Both the position numbers and the translations under genes were made by a program. From Rhabdornis inornatus (taxonomy: Eukaryota > Chordata > Aves > Passeriformes > Rhabdornithidae): a stretch of DNA of 64,000 nt. A model generated the notes under the pieces. That model was given only the letters and a program-made list of their open reading frames with translations. It had not been told where the DNA came from and did not search any database. Each line of letters begins with the position of its first letter. The stretch's first letter is position 1. This document shows, in pieces, positions 12,201-22,238 of the stretch. The stretch is from positions 1,719,194 to 1,783,193 of the forward strand of contig VWZS01004363.1 of the NCBI GenBank assembly GCA_013397075.1, in the 5' to 3' direction.

Positions 12201-15200
12201 TGGTTACAAGACTTCTGAAAAGATATAAACTGTTCACAACTAACAAGAAGAGTGTATGTGCAGACATTTCCCATGAGATAAATTTCTTTCTGCATTAAAA
12301 ATAAAGGGCTTTTTATTGCTGGGGCTTTAAAAATGTATGCAATTTTTCTCTTCCTACAAATGAAAAGAATTTACAGTTTAAATTACACCACTTATTGTTT
12401 TAGGACAGAGTTTTTATCTAATTTAATTTTTAAAAGAACTGTAAAAAATATATTCTCTGCACTACTTTACAGTGATACTTTAAAGTTCATTCTATTCTTC
12501 TTTGTCGCATTATTTACCAATTGTTTTGAATATTCTTCTCCCAACAGAATAAGAGAATGAATTGACATCAATGAGTGGTTAGAAACAGAAAGGCTTTCTT
12601 CCAGAATACAAACCAGATACAGGTAATGCCTTAGAAAGGTAAAACTATCTGTAAAAGCAAGATCTAGATGGAACTGATTTATTTATACACACTAGTGGAA
12701 TTAATTGCTTTTCATATTTATTAAAAAAATAGTAGAAAATATAATTAGAGAAGAAGGAAGGAAATTATTCAACAACAGATTGAAGTAACATTGCACGAAC
12801 TTCCGAAGAAAGAACTATTGATTCGTTAAAATCGTGTCAAATTACTAAAATAAGATTAGATTAGATTGTATGCTTAAATTAAGAGGGCTATTAGCCAAAT
12901 TAGGCTGAATTATTCAAGACTAACCCCAGGTAAAACCACTGATTGACAATTTTAAAAAAAGGGAGATACAAAAAAAACCCCAACTTTGGAAGACACTGAG
13001 CTGAATTAGAAACATGGCAGCTAGTAACTTTCCTCATACATTTCTCATCTCAGTCTGCCTCCTGCTTCCTGGTATCTTTTCCCCCATGGCCTGCCCCTAA
13101 GTACTGAATAAAGGAGCATATCATCACTTTCATACTGCACACATGCCAAAATTCTTGGTTTATAGAATCTTGGAATTTAATTTAAGAAACAAAATGGGAC
13201 TATCTAAACACAACACTCAATCATCTAATTTCTTAGAGCTATATGCAAAGGACAGAGACTGATCATGCTGTTTTATTTCAGTAAAGAAAATTATTACTGT
13301 CTTTGGCAACAATGGAGACCAAAAAAAACCCAAACAAACAAACAAACCCCCCAAAAAACAAAACCTGTGAAACAAAAACTAATGAAACAGTGACCACAGT
13401 GAGTTGGGGGTGAGATAACAATGGTTCCACAGCAGCTTTTTTTAAAGAAAAAGGAGAATTTTGCAGTTGAAATTGAGTTAAAACATAGTTCTGCTTGGGA
13501 TCTGTACCATCGTGGCTGCTGCTGGGGCAAATTACAAGTTTGTGCAGTGACCAACACAACACAGCTGGCTGATGGAAATCTGCACAGATCCTGAACAGAA
13601 GCTTCAAATAACAAGTGCTCACCCTAAGGAATGGCTAAACCAGATCCTCATTTCCACTGCTCATTATTACCTTGCTAACCAAAGAGAAATATTTCTGAGC
13701 AAGAAGATGGAGGAATCAGATGATGACATTTGCCTATCTAGTGAAATTTAATTTTAGTAGCTCTTCCTTTGTGGTTTTGAAGAGGGGCTTCGAGTTCCAC
13801 TTAATGTCAATTAAACAGAAGGTGAATGGATCCAGCCTAGCAAGAAAGTTCAGCCCTGCTGTGAGGAGTCACATCCCAGAAGCTCACCGGGGTGTAACAT
13901 TATAAATGTTATGGATATGCAAATGACTGGGACTTCTTCTCATAATAATTTTAATGGCACTGAGTTTAACTTCTAGGTAGAGCATAAAAGTTTATCACTC
14001 TCATCCCAACTTACTTAGCAAGGAAGGTAATACAAAATTTTATTTTAATGTGTGGGAACTCCTGAGTTTCGAATTCTGCAAATTCAGTCCAAAAGACACA
14101 GAATTTTTCTCTATAATAATTGCAGTTTTGGTCCATTAACTTCCAAAATCAAACAACAATCTTTGTTTCAAGTGGCTTTCTCACAAAAACTGTAGGAAAA
14201 CAGAACTGGTGAAAACCTTGGGAAGTAATCCCTTCAATGCAGGATCTGCTGTCCTTACATTATTTCTGTCAGTTATTTATCTCATCTGGTCTTAAAAGGA
14301 CTTCTTCAGGAAGAGCTACAACCCCCTTTATACCTCACTGCCAGAATTCAGAATGCTATAGGATTTCCTTACATCTAACAAATCTCTGTGGCCTCAGTTT
14401 AAAACAGGTATTTCTAATCCTCTTTGTTCAAAACAGGGAAAGACAAGCCCGTCCTCTTTGCAACCATCCTCTCCACATTTAGAGACGGACAGCATGATGC
14501 TGTTGGGTGCTCTTTGGGCAAATAACTAATTTGTTGATCTCTACAGGAAGTCCTGTTTTCTCAATTTCTGCCTGCATTCACTGGTCTCTCCCTATTCACT
14601 TCATGCCTTCCTTAGAAGTGTGGTGCCCAAACTGGACCGACTATTCTACCTGGGATCCTATTACTGCTGACTGAAGAGATTGTAGGAGAGACCACACTGA
14701 CTGCTCTCCTGTTTATATATCCCACTAAGCTATCTGGTTTTTTTGGACCACTACCACACAATCAGTTCCCTTCTATTCCATGTCCCTCAAGTCTTACAAA
14801 ATTCTTGGCCTAAGTCAAAGGAACTCTGAGTTTAAGGATATCTTTACCCTGCAGGTGGCCACAGGCTGCAATAATGAACTGATTTTACATGCTCCTTCAC
14901 TGATACCACAAAGAATTTCCTGCAGAAATGAAGTTTTCTACACTACCCCTTATGCCATCACACCATATCTACACAGTATGCCAGAGAGGTACCTAATCTG
15001 AGAAACATTTTAGAAATGTAACAGAAGACCTGAGCAATACAACTGAGCTCTGAAGATTTATGCAAAAAAGAGCTGATCAGAAACCACCTTTGACTTGTAA
15101 ATCATTTTCAGCTGAGCTAGAAACCATAAAAGTGAGAAAGAAAAAATAGATAAACATTTTTCAAGCAGCTCTCCAGGTCAGAATAATACAGTGGAGAGAC

Positions 15201-18200
15201 TATGTCAGCCTAAATATGTTTTGCAGAACAGAGTCTCTTTTTGTGGGCTGAATACAGACTAAAGCCAGAATGTTCATCCACTGCATTTTTCCTTTATTTT
15301 TGGTGTAATATCTTATTTCCTCTCTAGTAACTGCAGCATTTCCCTTCCTCTCACCACCAAAATGATCAGGGCAGGCCTTAGATGTTACAACAAAATACTG
15401 ACATTTCACTGACACTAGCTTAAACCTTGCAATAATTAAATAATTGTCTGGTACAGTCAGCATGAATGCAAAGCCTAGAAAACCGCAAATTCATTCAGGA
15501 ATAACATTTTAAGAAGTCCAAGGACTGTCCCTAAAAATGAAAGTATACAAGACCACGTTCAGAAAAACTAATACATCATATACAAGAGCTATTTTCTCAA
15601 TATTTTTGAAATGGTCCCTTCACGCCCTGTGCAAAGATTTATCTGTTTTCTTCGCCCTCCTTTATAGAAGTTTCTGATGTGGCACCCAGTCACTTGAAAG
15701 CAGAGCAACAGATTTATGCTCATCTATGCTTCTATTATAATTTTGACCATCATCAAAATTACAACAGAAGTAATTATTCTGGGTAAACTGAAAATTCAGA
15801 AAAATGGCTAATTATGTGCACATGGATTAAATGTAGAATGGCTGTGCATATATTTGTCTAAAACCTGTGGCGGATGCCTTGGGTCAATATTGACTTAGGG
15901 ATTCCTAATGTATTTTTACAACATCTAATTTTGAGAGCAAAGTGTGTGCTGCAGAGAACATTTGGTATCACAATAATTAATCTGATTTCTTTGCAAACAA
16001 ACAGATCACAAGTCCATCAGTAAACATTTAAACAGCTTACAGCAAACACATTCTACATGTCATATAATGTATTATCAAGTACTCCAGACTCCTAACTATT
16101 TAATTAAAACAAAGAGCCAGTCTGCTCTTCTTGCATGGACCCAGATACTTATTCTGCTGTCTGGGTATCAGAATGTGAACCACTTTAATACTAGATCTGT
16201 ATCCAGAGCTAGAAGCAATAAGCATTAAATAAAACCCAAGAAAATTTACTTTGACTGAAAGCGAAAACAGCAAGCTTTAGATTCAAAACAAATATAAATG
16301 TTTCTAGAGCCAAATAAGCTTTTCTTATTAAAGCACTTAAAATATCTAAAAATAACATCTTCAACACAATTATTTTTTCTCTAATTATTGATAGATTTTT
16401 GTCTTGCTAAAGAAATGATACTGGTAATTTAAAGTTACAAGAGAAGCCTTTCCCACAACTCAGATGTAAAAACAGATTAGAGAAGAGACATAAGCAAACA
16501 CATGCTTACAACATCACACCTGTTAAAATGACATTGTTTTAACAGAACTTCCACCTTTGGATGTCTCTTTGAATATGAAGAATAAACTTGTATTAAAATT
16601 TCAAAAGTACTTGGTGAAAAATCAAAATACACACTCAAACCTCCAATGAGCGGGAATATCAACTGGATTTCATGTGTCACTGTATATCATCCACACTAAA
16701 CAAAAAGCTCACTAGCACCTTCCATTCCTCAAAAAAGACACATAGCTCCAGCTCTGCCTACTGTCTAATTCTGTTGTTCAATCAGGATTAAGTTATTCTT
16801 TCTAAGGTGAGTTGGTTTTGTTTTTTGTTTTTTTTTTTCTCTTTTTTTTAACCTGGTCTAATTTCCCACAAAGTCAGTAAGACACTGAAACAAACATGGG
16901 AATTCACAGCATCAGAATTGTGAGCAATGGTTTAGGACTGTGCCACCTATGCTGGCAAATCCTGCTTGTCTACATGCAGTGTAGGTCACTTACAGTAGCA
17001 AAGACAGGTCCCTCCTTCTGAACACCACCTATGAAACTAACACAAGATGCCTCTCCTGGCCAACACATCTGTCCCCAGAATACTGGCAGTGCAGCTGTTA
17101 CAGCCACCAGATATTATATCTGCCTCAGCAAACTTTGTGCTGCAGATGTGGTCTTTGTGTTCTTCTGTACTGATAATCTACTTTGCCTGTGTGCTATTTA
17201 GCTGATGTTTGGCTGAGTTTCTGCATCACTGGCATCAAGACACAGGTATTTTTAAAAACGGTGATTCCCTGTGTGCCGAGTTATGGATGACTATGGATGC
17301 AGTCACTGAGATGATGCCTGTGTTGAAAAATGTGCTGGTATTTCCTCCCTTGATGATATCATGTTCCTAACAACAGATGTGCACACCAAACTAATAGTCC
17401 AGATGTTCTCTACGTCTGAAATCATGCTTTAAAATTAGCAGTATCCCTTACTGCAAGAGCTGTCTTCTAATTTAATAATGTAAGGGGGTAGTTTGCAAAA
17501 GATCACAGTCTCCAAACTTTTGCTTCTTCAAGAATATGGAAACATTTCTGACTGTATTTGCCTCATCGGGCGCAATTAGGAAACACCTAACTTATAAAAG
17601 AAGTGAAGTTAAACTGTGTGCTTGCTTGTCAAACCCACCTGTCAAGCGCATGTCTCTCTGAAGGTCCATTCCTGAGGTAACCAGAACTACGTCTGTAATT
17701 CAATCCAATCAGTAGCACAGCCATTTTCATATCCTTACCTGAACTGTTCGTCCTGCGTTGATGTGCTCTTCGTGCAATCTGTCCCAGAGCCTGCATCTCT
17801 GATACTAAAACAGAGGAAAAAGATTCCTTAGAATTGCTATTTTTACCAACTGGCTATGCAGAAAAAAAGCCACCTTTAATAAATGATCACTTTAATTTTC
17901 CAAAACTGAAAGTAAAGAAGTAGAGTCATAAACAATTCCACCGCAAAATTAGAGAGGTAAATAGCAATGTGTTTTGTGAAAAAAATTGTACAATGTATTT
18001 TACTGGGTTACAGACAACCAGGGTTTCAGCATCAGTTCTTGACACCCAAGTGATATTGCATCCTGATACTGCTGTGGAATAAATCCCTTGGTGGGCAGTA
18101 GGACAAATGGCAGAAGAAGGAGAAAGGAGTAGAATAATGGATAAGCAGTACTGGTCATACACGACAAAGGTATCTGATACTACTGACAAAGAAAATGGCA

Positions 18201-21200
18201 TTCATTACACAATGCTGCTGTCTGTATTTACACTGAACATTTCTAAATAGTTACAAACACAGCTACAAGAACCATCAGGCCAGATCTGGCACCTCCACCA
18301 GGCTCCACTAACTTCAGTGGGAAACTATCCATACAGTACTTCCCACAGGACAGGGACTAGACTATTACATTAGCAGAGAGCAAGTTTGGCAAAAGAACTA
18401 CATATTATCACATATCAACCTTTTCATCATTAAAATAAATCAGTCCCTGCTACAAGGAGTTGACACAAATAGAGATTTAGCATGAAAAGGAGTAGTAAAA
18501 TAATAGAAGTAGAAGCTGTGATTCCTGGAATGTGTGCTGAAACTATAAAGAATGTATTTACAATATCACACATTAATTAATTTACAATATTAGAATATTT
18601 ATTTAATTGTTTAGATAAGGCAAAATATTTACTATGATTTGTAAGGTATTTTTATGTGAAGTTTAATTCCTCAATTTCTTAACAAGCTTTGCTATCAATA
18701 AAAAACTATCTACAGCCTCTATCTTTACATAATTATTTTCATAATTTTAGATGCCACAGCAATAAGGAACACAACGTTACTCAGCTTCCTAAAATACAAG
18801 GTGAAATCTAAAGTTACTGCTTATTTTCAGGACAAAAAGATCTTTCATGTTAGGACTTTGTAGTGCTGTGGAAGATAAAAGGTTTAGTGTTCAACAAAGT
18901 CAGATTAATGTCATTCTTCTAGCAAACTGAATAATAACAACCTCTGAATAAATTGCTATGCCATTAAAATTACTGCCAGTGTTCTTTAAAGTAAAATGGA
19001 AGAAAAGCCCTGTATTTCAATTTAGTCATCCCTGAAAGAGTACTGAAAGCGGAATTTCTGAGGTTTTAACAGAAGAGGTTTAGGGAAAAATCACCTATTT
19101 GATTTCAGCTGACTGCAATACATTGTCCAAATAACCAATCATAAAAAAATCCTGTTAAGAAAAATTCTTTAGGAAACCTTTACTGCTCTTCATAATTTCT
19201 ACTAAAGATGTTCATCACATTAATCTGCTTAATATATTGCTTTATTACTTTGCTTCAAAATTCAGAATATGCTAGTGACGAGCCCAAAAAATCCAATGAC
19301 TTTGCACACCGATATTCACGTGGTCAGAGAATTCCTCCTTGTTGACTTCTCTTTGTCATGCAACACAAAGTAGGCCATACTCCTGGACAGTGTTCACCCT
19401 GGGGGCCTCAAGGATAGTAAAGCTTGAGAAGAGATGGTATTGCCATTATTTATTGTGGAAGTTGGGGCTGTTCAGCCTGGAGAAGAGACGGTTGCATGGA
19501 GACCTCATTGCAACCTTGCAGTATCTGAAGGAGGCCTACCAGGAAGCCAGAGAAGGAATCTTTATCAGGAGCTGTAGTGATATGACAAGGAGCAATGGGT
19601 ACAAATTGCAAGAGGGGAAATTTAGGTTAGAGATCAGGAAGGAATTTTCTACTGTGAGGGTGGTGAGACACTGGACCAGGTTGCCCAGGAGGTAGTGGAT
19701 GCCCCAACCCTGGCAATGTTCAAAGCCAATTTGGGTAAGGCCTTGAGCCTAGTGGAAGGCGTTCCTACCCATGCCAGGGGGGCTGGGACTAGATGATCTC
19801 TAGGGTNGGTTGCATGGAGACCTCATTGCAACCTTGCAGTATCTGAAGGAGGCCTACCAGGAAGCCAGAGAAGGAATCTTTATCAGGAGCTGTAGTGATA
19901 TGACAAGGAGCAATGGGTACAAATTGCAAGAGGGGAAATTTAGGTTAGAGATCAGGAAGGAATTTTCTACTGTGAGGGTGGTGAGACACTGGACCAGGTT
20001 GCCCAGGAGGTAGTGGATGCCCCAACCCTGGCAATGTTCAAAGCCAATTTGGGTAAGGCCTTGAGCCTAGTGGAAGGCGTTCCTACCCATGCCAGGGGGG
20101 CTGGGACTAGATGATCTCTAGGGTCCATTCCTACCCCTTAGCATTCTATGATTTTTATCCTGAACAAATGTGTGTAAAACTAAGGGACGTCCACGAAGTA
20201 AAAACATCTCTGGAATCCTAACCTGTTATGTCAGGTCCAGAGGAGGGCCACAAAAATGGTCCAAGGGCTGGAACAGCTCTCCTGTGAAGAAAGGCTGAGA
20301 AAGTTGGGGTTGTTCAGCTTGGAGAAGAGAAGGCTCTTGAGAGACCCTACTGCAGCCTTTCCATAAAGAGGGATTAGGAGAAAGATGAAGACTTTTTACT
20401 AAGACCTGTAGTGATGGGATAAGGGGCAATGCTTTAAACGTTTAGAGGGTAAGTTGAGAATGGACATATGAAATTTTTTATATTGGGGGTGGTGAGGAAC
20501 CAGAACAGGTTGCCTAGAGAAGCCGTGGATGCCCCAGTCCTGGAAACCTAGGTTGGACGGGGCTTTGAGCAGCCTGATGTAATGAAATGTGTTCCCAGCC
20601 CATGGCATGGGCATTGGACTAGACGATCTTTAAAGTTTCTCTTCCAACCCAAATCACTTTATAGCTCCACATTTCTGTGATATTTTATCATAATTGTGGT
20701 ATAGCCAAATAGTTTGTATTCCACAACAAAAATATAAAATATTACGTTAGTCTTAGACACTCAATCTCTCTTGCTCTGTGTCCATTCTCTAGAGAGCACT
20801 CTTTAGAAAGAAACTTTCATGCTTCTGCTTTGGATCCCTTCTATTTCTCCTTGAAAGTATCCAGTGGACACGGAGAGAACTCAAAAGTTCATCATAATAT
20901 CTCCTGCTAAAAGCTCTTCAATAGATGTCTTATACAAATGTCCACACTCTGATAAGACTGCAGGAAGACTCATTTACCCTCAATTCTCGTTTTGTGTCAC
21001 CTTGACGTATCTTCCCACCACAACAGTGATCCCCACCAAAGGTAAAAAATGTTTCACACAACATCCTCTGGCATAGTCACAAGAAATTAAATTTAAACTG
21101 AAAGCAAGAGAGAAAAGGTGTCTTACAGCACTTTTTTTTTTTTTTAAGGATTGTTGCATACCACCAACAAAATTTAGGGCAGTAAGCCACACAAAATCTC

Positions 21201-22238
21201 CACCTTCCTGTACTACCAAGTCAACTGCTGTTATCTAACAAAGACTTATAGACAGCTGTGCCTCTTTTGGATACACATGCATTTTATTCCCTCTTGGAGT
21301 GAAAGGCAATCCACTCCATGGAATGTGCTTTAGAAAACAAAAATGTTCATGGGGAAAACATGGAAAGAAAGAAAAAGTACAGAGACCTTATTTCATAAGG
21401 CTATAGCTTTTAAGTCTCCCAAAATTGTCATACAGAAAGTTGGACTCTCATATATTTGAGAAGCAACGATGATGAATTTATGGTAGCCATTTCCTCTGAA
21501 AAGGTGTATTCAAGGTCAAATTTCATTATGTATTGATTTTATAGTTTCTTCAAACAGTGATTTAGGAGATTAATTGTTTGGACAATCTCTGGATCCTAAG
21601 GTTTAAATCAATATTCATGAAATGAGGTTAGAGATATTGGCTTCATCATAAGTAAATAATGTTGCTGCTCTAAGCAATTGGACATAATTAGTGATTTTTG
21701 CTTAAAAGTAGCCTGTAAAATAAACAGGATCAGATTCAATAAAATTATCCTTTTACCTCTAGGGATTTTGGTTTACATGGCTGAAAGTTAATTTTACAAA
21801 AACTGTTGAAGAGAAAATCATCATGACAGCTCACAAAAGTACTGTAACACATTCATTATGGCTAAAATGCATGTAAAATATATAAAATGCAAATTACCAT
21901 ATAAATATTTCAACCAAACTACTGCTTACATGTATGGTAAACACCAATGTTAAGGACTTTGTGCACACAATTACAAATACAGAACTTTCATCTTTAGCCA
22001 AATTTGAATCAAAGCATTTTGTCATCAACTTCTCATTGAAAACTCTACATAATCTTTCGGCACGACGGCTTCTATACGGCAAAAAGAACTACATTAGTAA
22101 AAAGTGAACACTAACCTTCTCAATATTTATTTGGTGTTTTCTTAACCTTTCCAAATCTGTTGGAATTGCCACTTTAATGAACTTCTGAATTGCAGGTTCG
22201 ATTCGGCGGAGTTTAACTTTTTCCTCATCTTCAGACAT
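3000..22238 (-). CDS. STX17: Syntaxin 17 (autophagosomal Qa-SNARE), complete coding region in 7 coding exons
   Basis: The coding join on the minus strand is 22238-22116, 17804-17739, 11620-11401, 5797-5679, 5595-5545, 4005-3919 and 3239-3000. The total is 906 bases, 301 residues plus TGA, close to the 302 of human STX17. Every intron has GT...AG ends and the phases agree. STX17 is recruited to completed autophagosomes and pairs with SNAP29 and VAMP8 for fusion with lysosomes; it also acts at ER-mitochondria contacts and in autophagy initiation. Visible landmarks: start [12 protein letters not shown]; an N-terminal helical domain in residues 1 to about 150; a WESL LC3-interacting motif at residues 171-174; a Qa-SNARE motif around 160-222 with the central SQQEKID; and a glycine-rich two-helix membrane hairpin at about 229-275 ([14 protein letters not shown], then [13 protein letters not shown]). 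A basic KLIQRKKQK follows. The exon 6/7 junction reads VC|SQQ where human has VNSQQ. Identification rests on my recall of the family sequence and is very secure. Confidence 0.97.
3240..3918 (-). other. STX17 intron between exons 7 and 8
   Basis: A 679-base intron with donor GTAGGG and acceptor CAG. I see no repeat or other feature in it. Confidence 0.85.
3919..4005 (-). CDS. STX17: STX17 coding exon 7 (second half of SNARE motif)
   Basis: 87 bases, 29 codons, residues 194-222: [20 protein letters not shown] followed by EEGTKNLGK. It is phase 0 at both ends, with acceptor CATCTAG and donor AAG|GTAGGG. The glutamine of the SQQ triplet matches the zero-layer Q of human STX17 (Q196 by my alignment). 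The residue after KID is Arg where I recall Ser in human (see findings). Confidence 0.96.
4006..5544 (-). other. STX17 intron between exons 6 and 7
   Basis: 1539 bases of AT-rich sequence with no repeat family or second gene that I recognise. Confidence 0.8.
5545..5595 (-). CDS. STX17: STX17 coding exon 6 (51-base exon, first half of SNARE motif)
   Basis: 17 codons, residues 177-193: [17 protein letters not shown]. The acceptor is TTTCCAG and the donor is TGT|GTAAG. Placing the donor two bases earlier at the first GT would break the frame, so the end at 5545 is fixed by phase. It encodes the N-terminal half of the SNARE helix. The last residue is Cys where human has Asn. Confidence 0.95.
5596..5678 (-). 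other. 83-base STX17 intron between exons 5 and 6
   Basis: A very short intron, near the practical minimum for vertebrate splicing. The donor is GTATGT and the acceptor is a T-rich tract ending TTTCCAG. The reading frame is kept across it (LEG|DLIEL). Confidence 0.93.
5679..5797 (-). CDS. STX17: STX17 coding exon 5 (linker with LC3-interacting motif)
   Basis: 119 bases, which complete a codon split with exon 4 (G|AA) and end in phase 0. It encodes residues 137-176, [20 protein letters not shown] onward, then [20 protein letters not shown]. This aligns with human HTTEAEASSQSLTQIYALPEIP and continues through ESWETLEA. The WESL at 171-174 is the equivalent of the human LIR motif. I chose the acceptor at 5798-5799 (TTCAG) over a closer AG because it restores the match to the human HTTEA segment. 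Confidence 0.93.
8921..9214 (+). other. Unassigned 97-codon open frame in an STX17 intron, antisense to the gene
   Basis: The frame starts ATGTTCACAAAACTGGG and ends in TAG. The predicted peptide is hydrophilic and Lys/Glu-rich ([20 protein letters not shown]; later [21 protein letters not shown]). I recognise no domain. It lies about 200 bases upstream of a CR1 ORF2 remnant on the same strand, so it may be decayed repeat or chance. There is no promoter, splice or conservation evidence, and I would not call it a gene. Confidence 0.15.
9411..9843 (+). mobile_element. Degraded CR1 LINE fragment, plus orientation
   Basis: 9411-9510 resembles the CR1 reverse-transcriptase ORF (decayed DEIHPRVLKEL-like and GEVPEDW-like stretches). 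9620-9843 is the CR1 3' region: CAGGCTGCTCAGAGAAGCTG, GGATGCCCCTATCACTGGAA, a GATGATCATCAAAGGGTCCC stretch and a diverged terminal TGTATGACTCTGTG. Internal sequence between the two parts is deleted. Confidence 0.8.
11401..11620 (-). CDS. STX17: STX17 coding exon 4 (N-terminal helical domain)
   Basis: 220 bases, residues 64-136 plus the first base of codon 137. It reads [20 protein letters not shown] and continues through [20 protein letters not shown] to [10 protein letters not shown]. The acceptor TTGCAG is directly before CAACTCC, and the donor is CAAG|GTAGTA. It is collinear with human QLRSNIREIEKLCLKVRKDD. Confidence 0.96.
11621..17738 (-). other. STX17 intron between exons 3 and 4
   Basis: 6.1 kb, AT-rich. 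It holds low-complexity tracts (CAAA-rich at 13321-13372, T-rich at about 16820-16850). No CR1 copy with recognisable ends and no other exon were seen. Confidence 0.8.
13321..13372. repeat. A/C-rich low-complexity tract (CAAA-type)
   Basis: Runs of A interrupted by C, including ACAAACAAACAAAC. A simple repeat within an STX17 intron. Confidence 0.85.
17739..17804 (-). CDS. STX17: STX17 coding exon 3 (66-base exon)
   Basis: 22 codons, residues 42-63: [20 protein letters not shown] then VQ. Phase 0 on both sides, acceptor TTTTAG and donor CAG|GTAAGG. Nearly identical to human [20 protein letters not shown]. Confidence 0.97.
19456..20155 (+). mobile_element. CR1 LINE 3' fragment, plus orientation (apparently duplicated in the assembly)
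   Basis: Typical CR1 text: TTGGGGCTGTTCAGCCTGGA at the start; CTGGACCAGGTTGCCCAGGA; GGATGCCCCAACCCTGGCAA; and a terminal AGCATTCTATGATTTTT. An internal 317-base block occurs twice around an N at 19807, so the natural element is likely about 380 bases. Confidence 0.92.
19490..20124 (+). repeat. Exact 317-base tandem duplication separated by a single N
   Basis: 19490-19806 and 19808-20124 read identically base for base as far as I compared, from GGTTGCATGGAGACCTC to GATGATCTCTAGGGT. The two copies differ only by the single ambiguous base between them. The pattern suggests an uncollapsed contig overlap rather than biology. Confidence 0.95.
20230..20675 (+). mobile_element. CR1 LINE 3' fragment, plus orientation
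   Basis: Contains the CR1 signatures GGGCCACAAAAATGGTCCAA, GGGGTTGTTCAGCTTGGAGA, GAACAGGTTGCCTAGAGAAG and GGATGCCCCAGTCCTGGAAA, and the 3' portion GACTAGACGATCTTTAAAG. It is diverged from the neighbouring copy, so this is a separate insertion rather than part of the duplication. Confidence 0.9.
21131..21146. repeat. T homopolymer
   Basis: About 16 T in a row within an STX17 intron; a likely length-variable tract. Confidence 0.8.
22116..22238 (-). CDS. STX17: STX17 first coding exon (exon 2) with start codon
   Basis: 41 codons, residues 1-41: [20 protein letters not shown] through [17 protein letters not shown]. The donor is AAG|GTTAG. The start at 22238 matches the family start and has A at -3. 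Two acceptors are possible for the 5' end: TTTTAG immediately before G-ATG (exon start 22239), or a better pyrimidine tract ending TTTTTAG with exon start 22297, which would add 58 untranslated bases. The frame stays open upstream of the ATG, but that sequence has no family match. Confidence 0.96.

Larger units (their letters stand above)
17805..22115 (-). other. STX17 intron between exons 2 and 3
   Basis: 4.3 kb as assembled. It carries two adjacent plus-strand CR1 3' fragments and a duplicated block around a single N, so the true length is probably about 318 bases shorter. The rest is AT-rich with nothing recognised. Confidence 0.8.

Noticed and set aside
18270..18350. Possible ancient SINE-like scrap (phrase ACTTCAGTGGGAA)
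   Set aside because: Only a short phrase matches a remembered amniote repeat motif; not enough to annotate.
19339..20013. Plus-strand open frames of 118 and 67 codons
   Set aside because: They lie in CR1 LINE 3' sequence, and the second repeats the first because of the duplication around the N.
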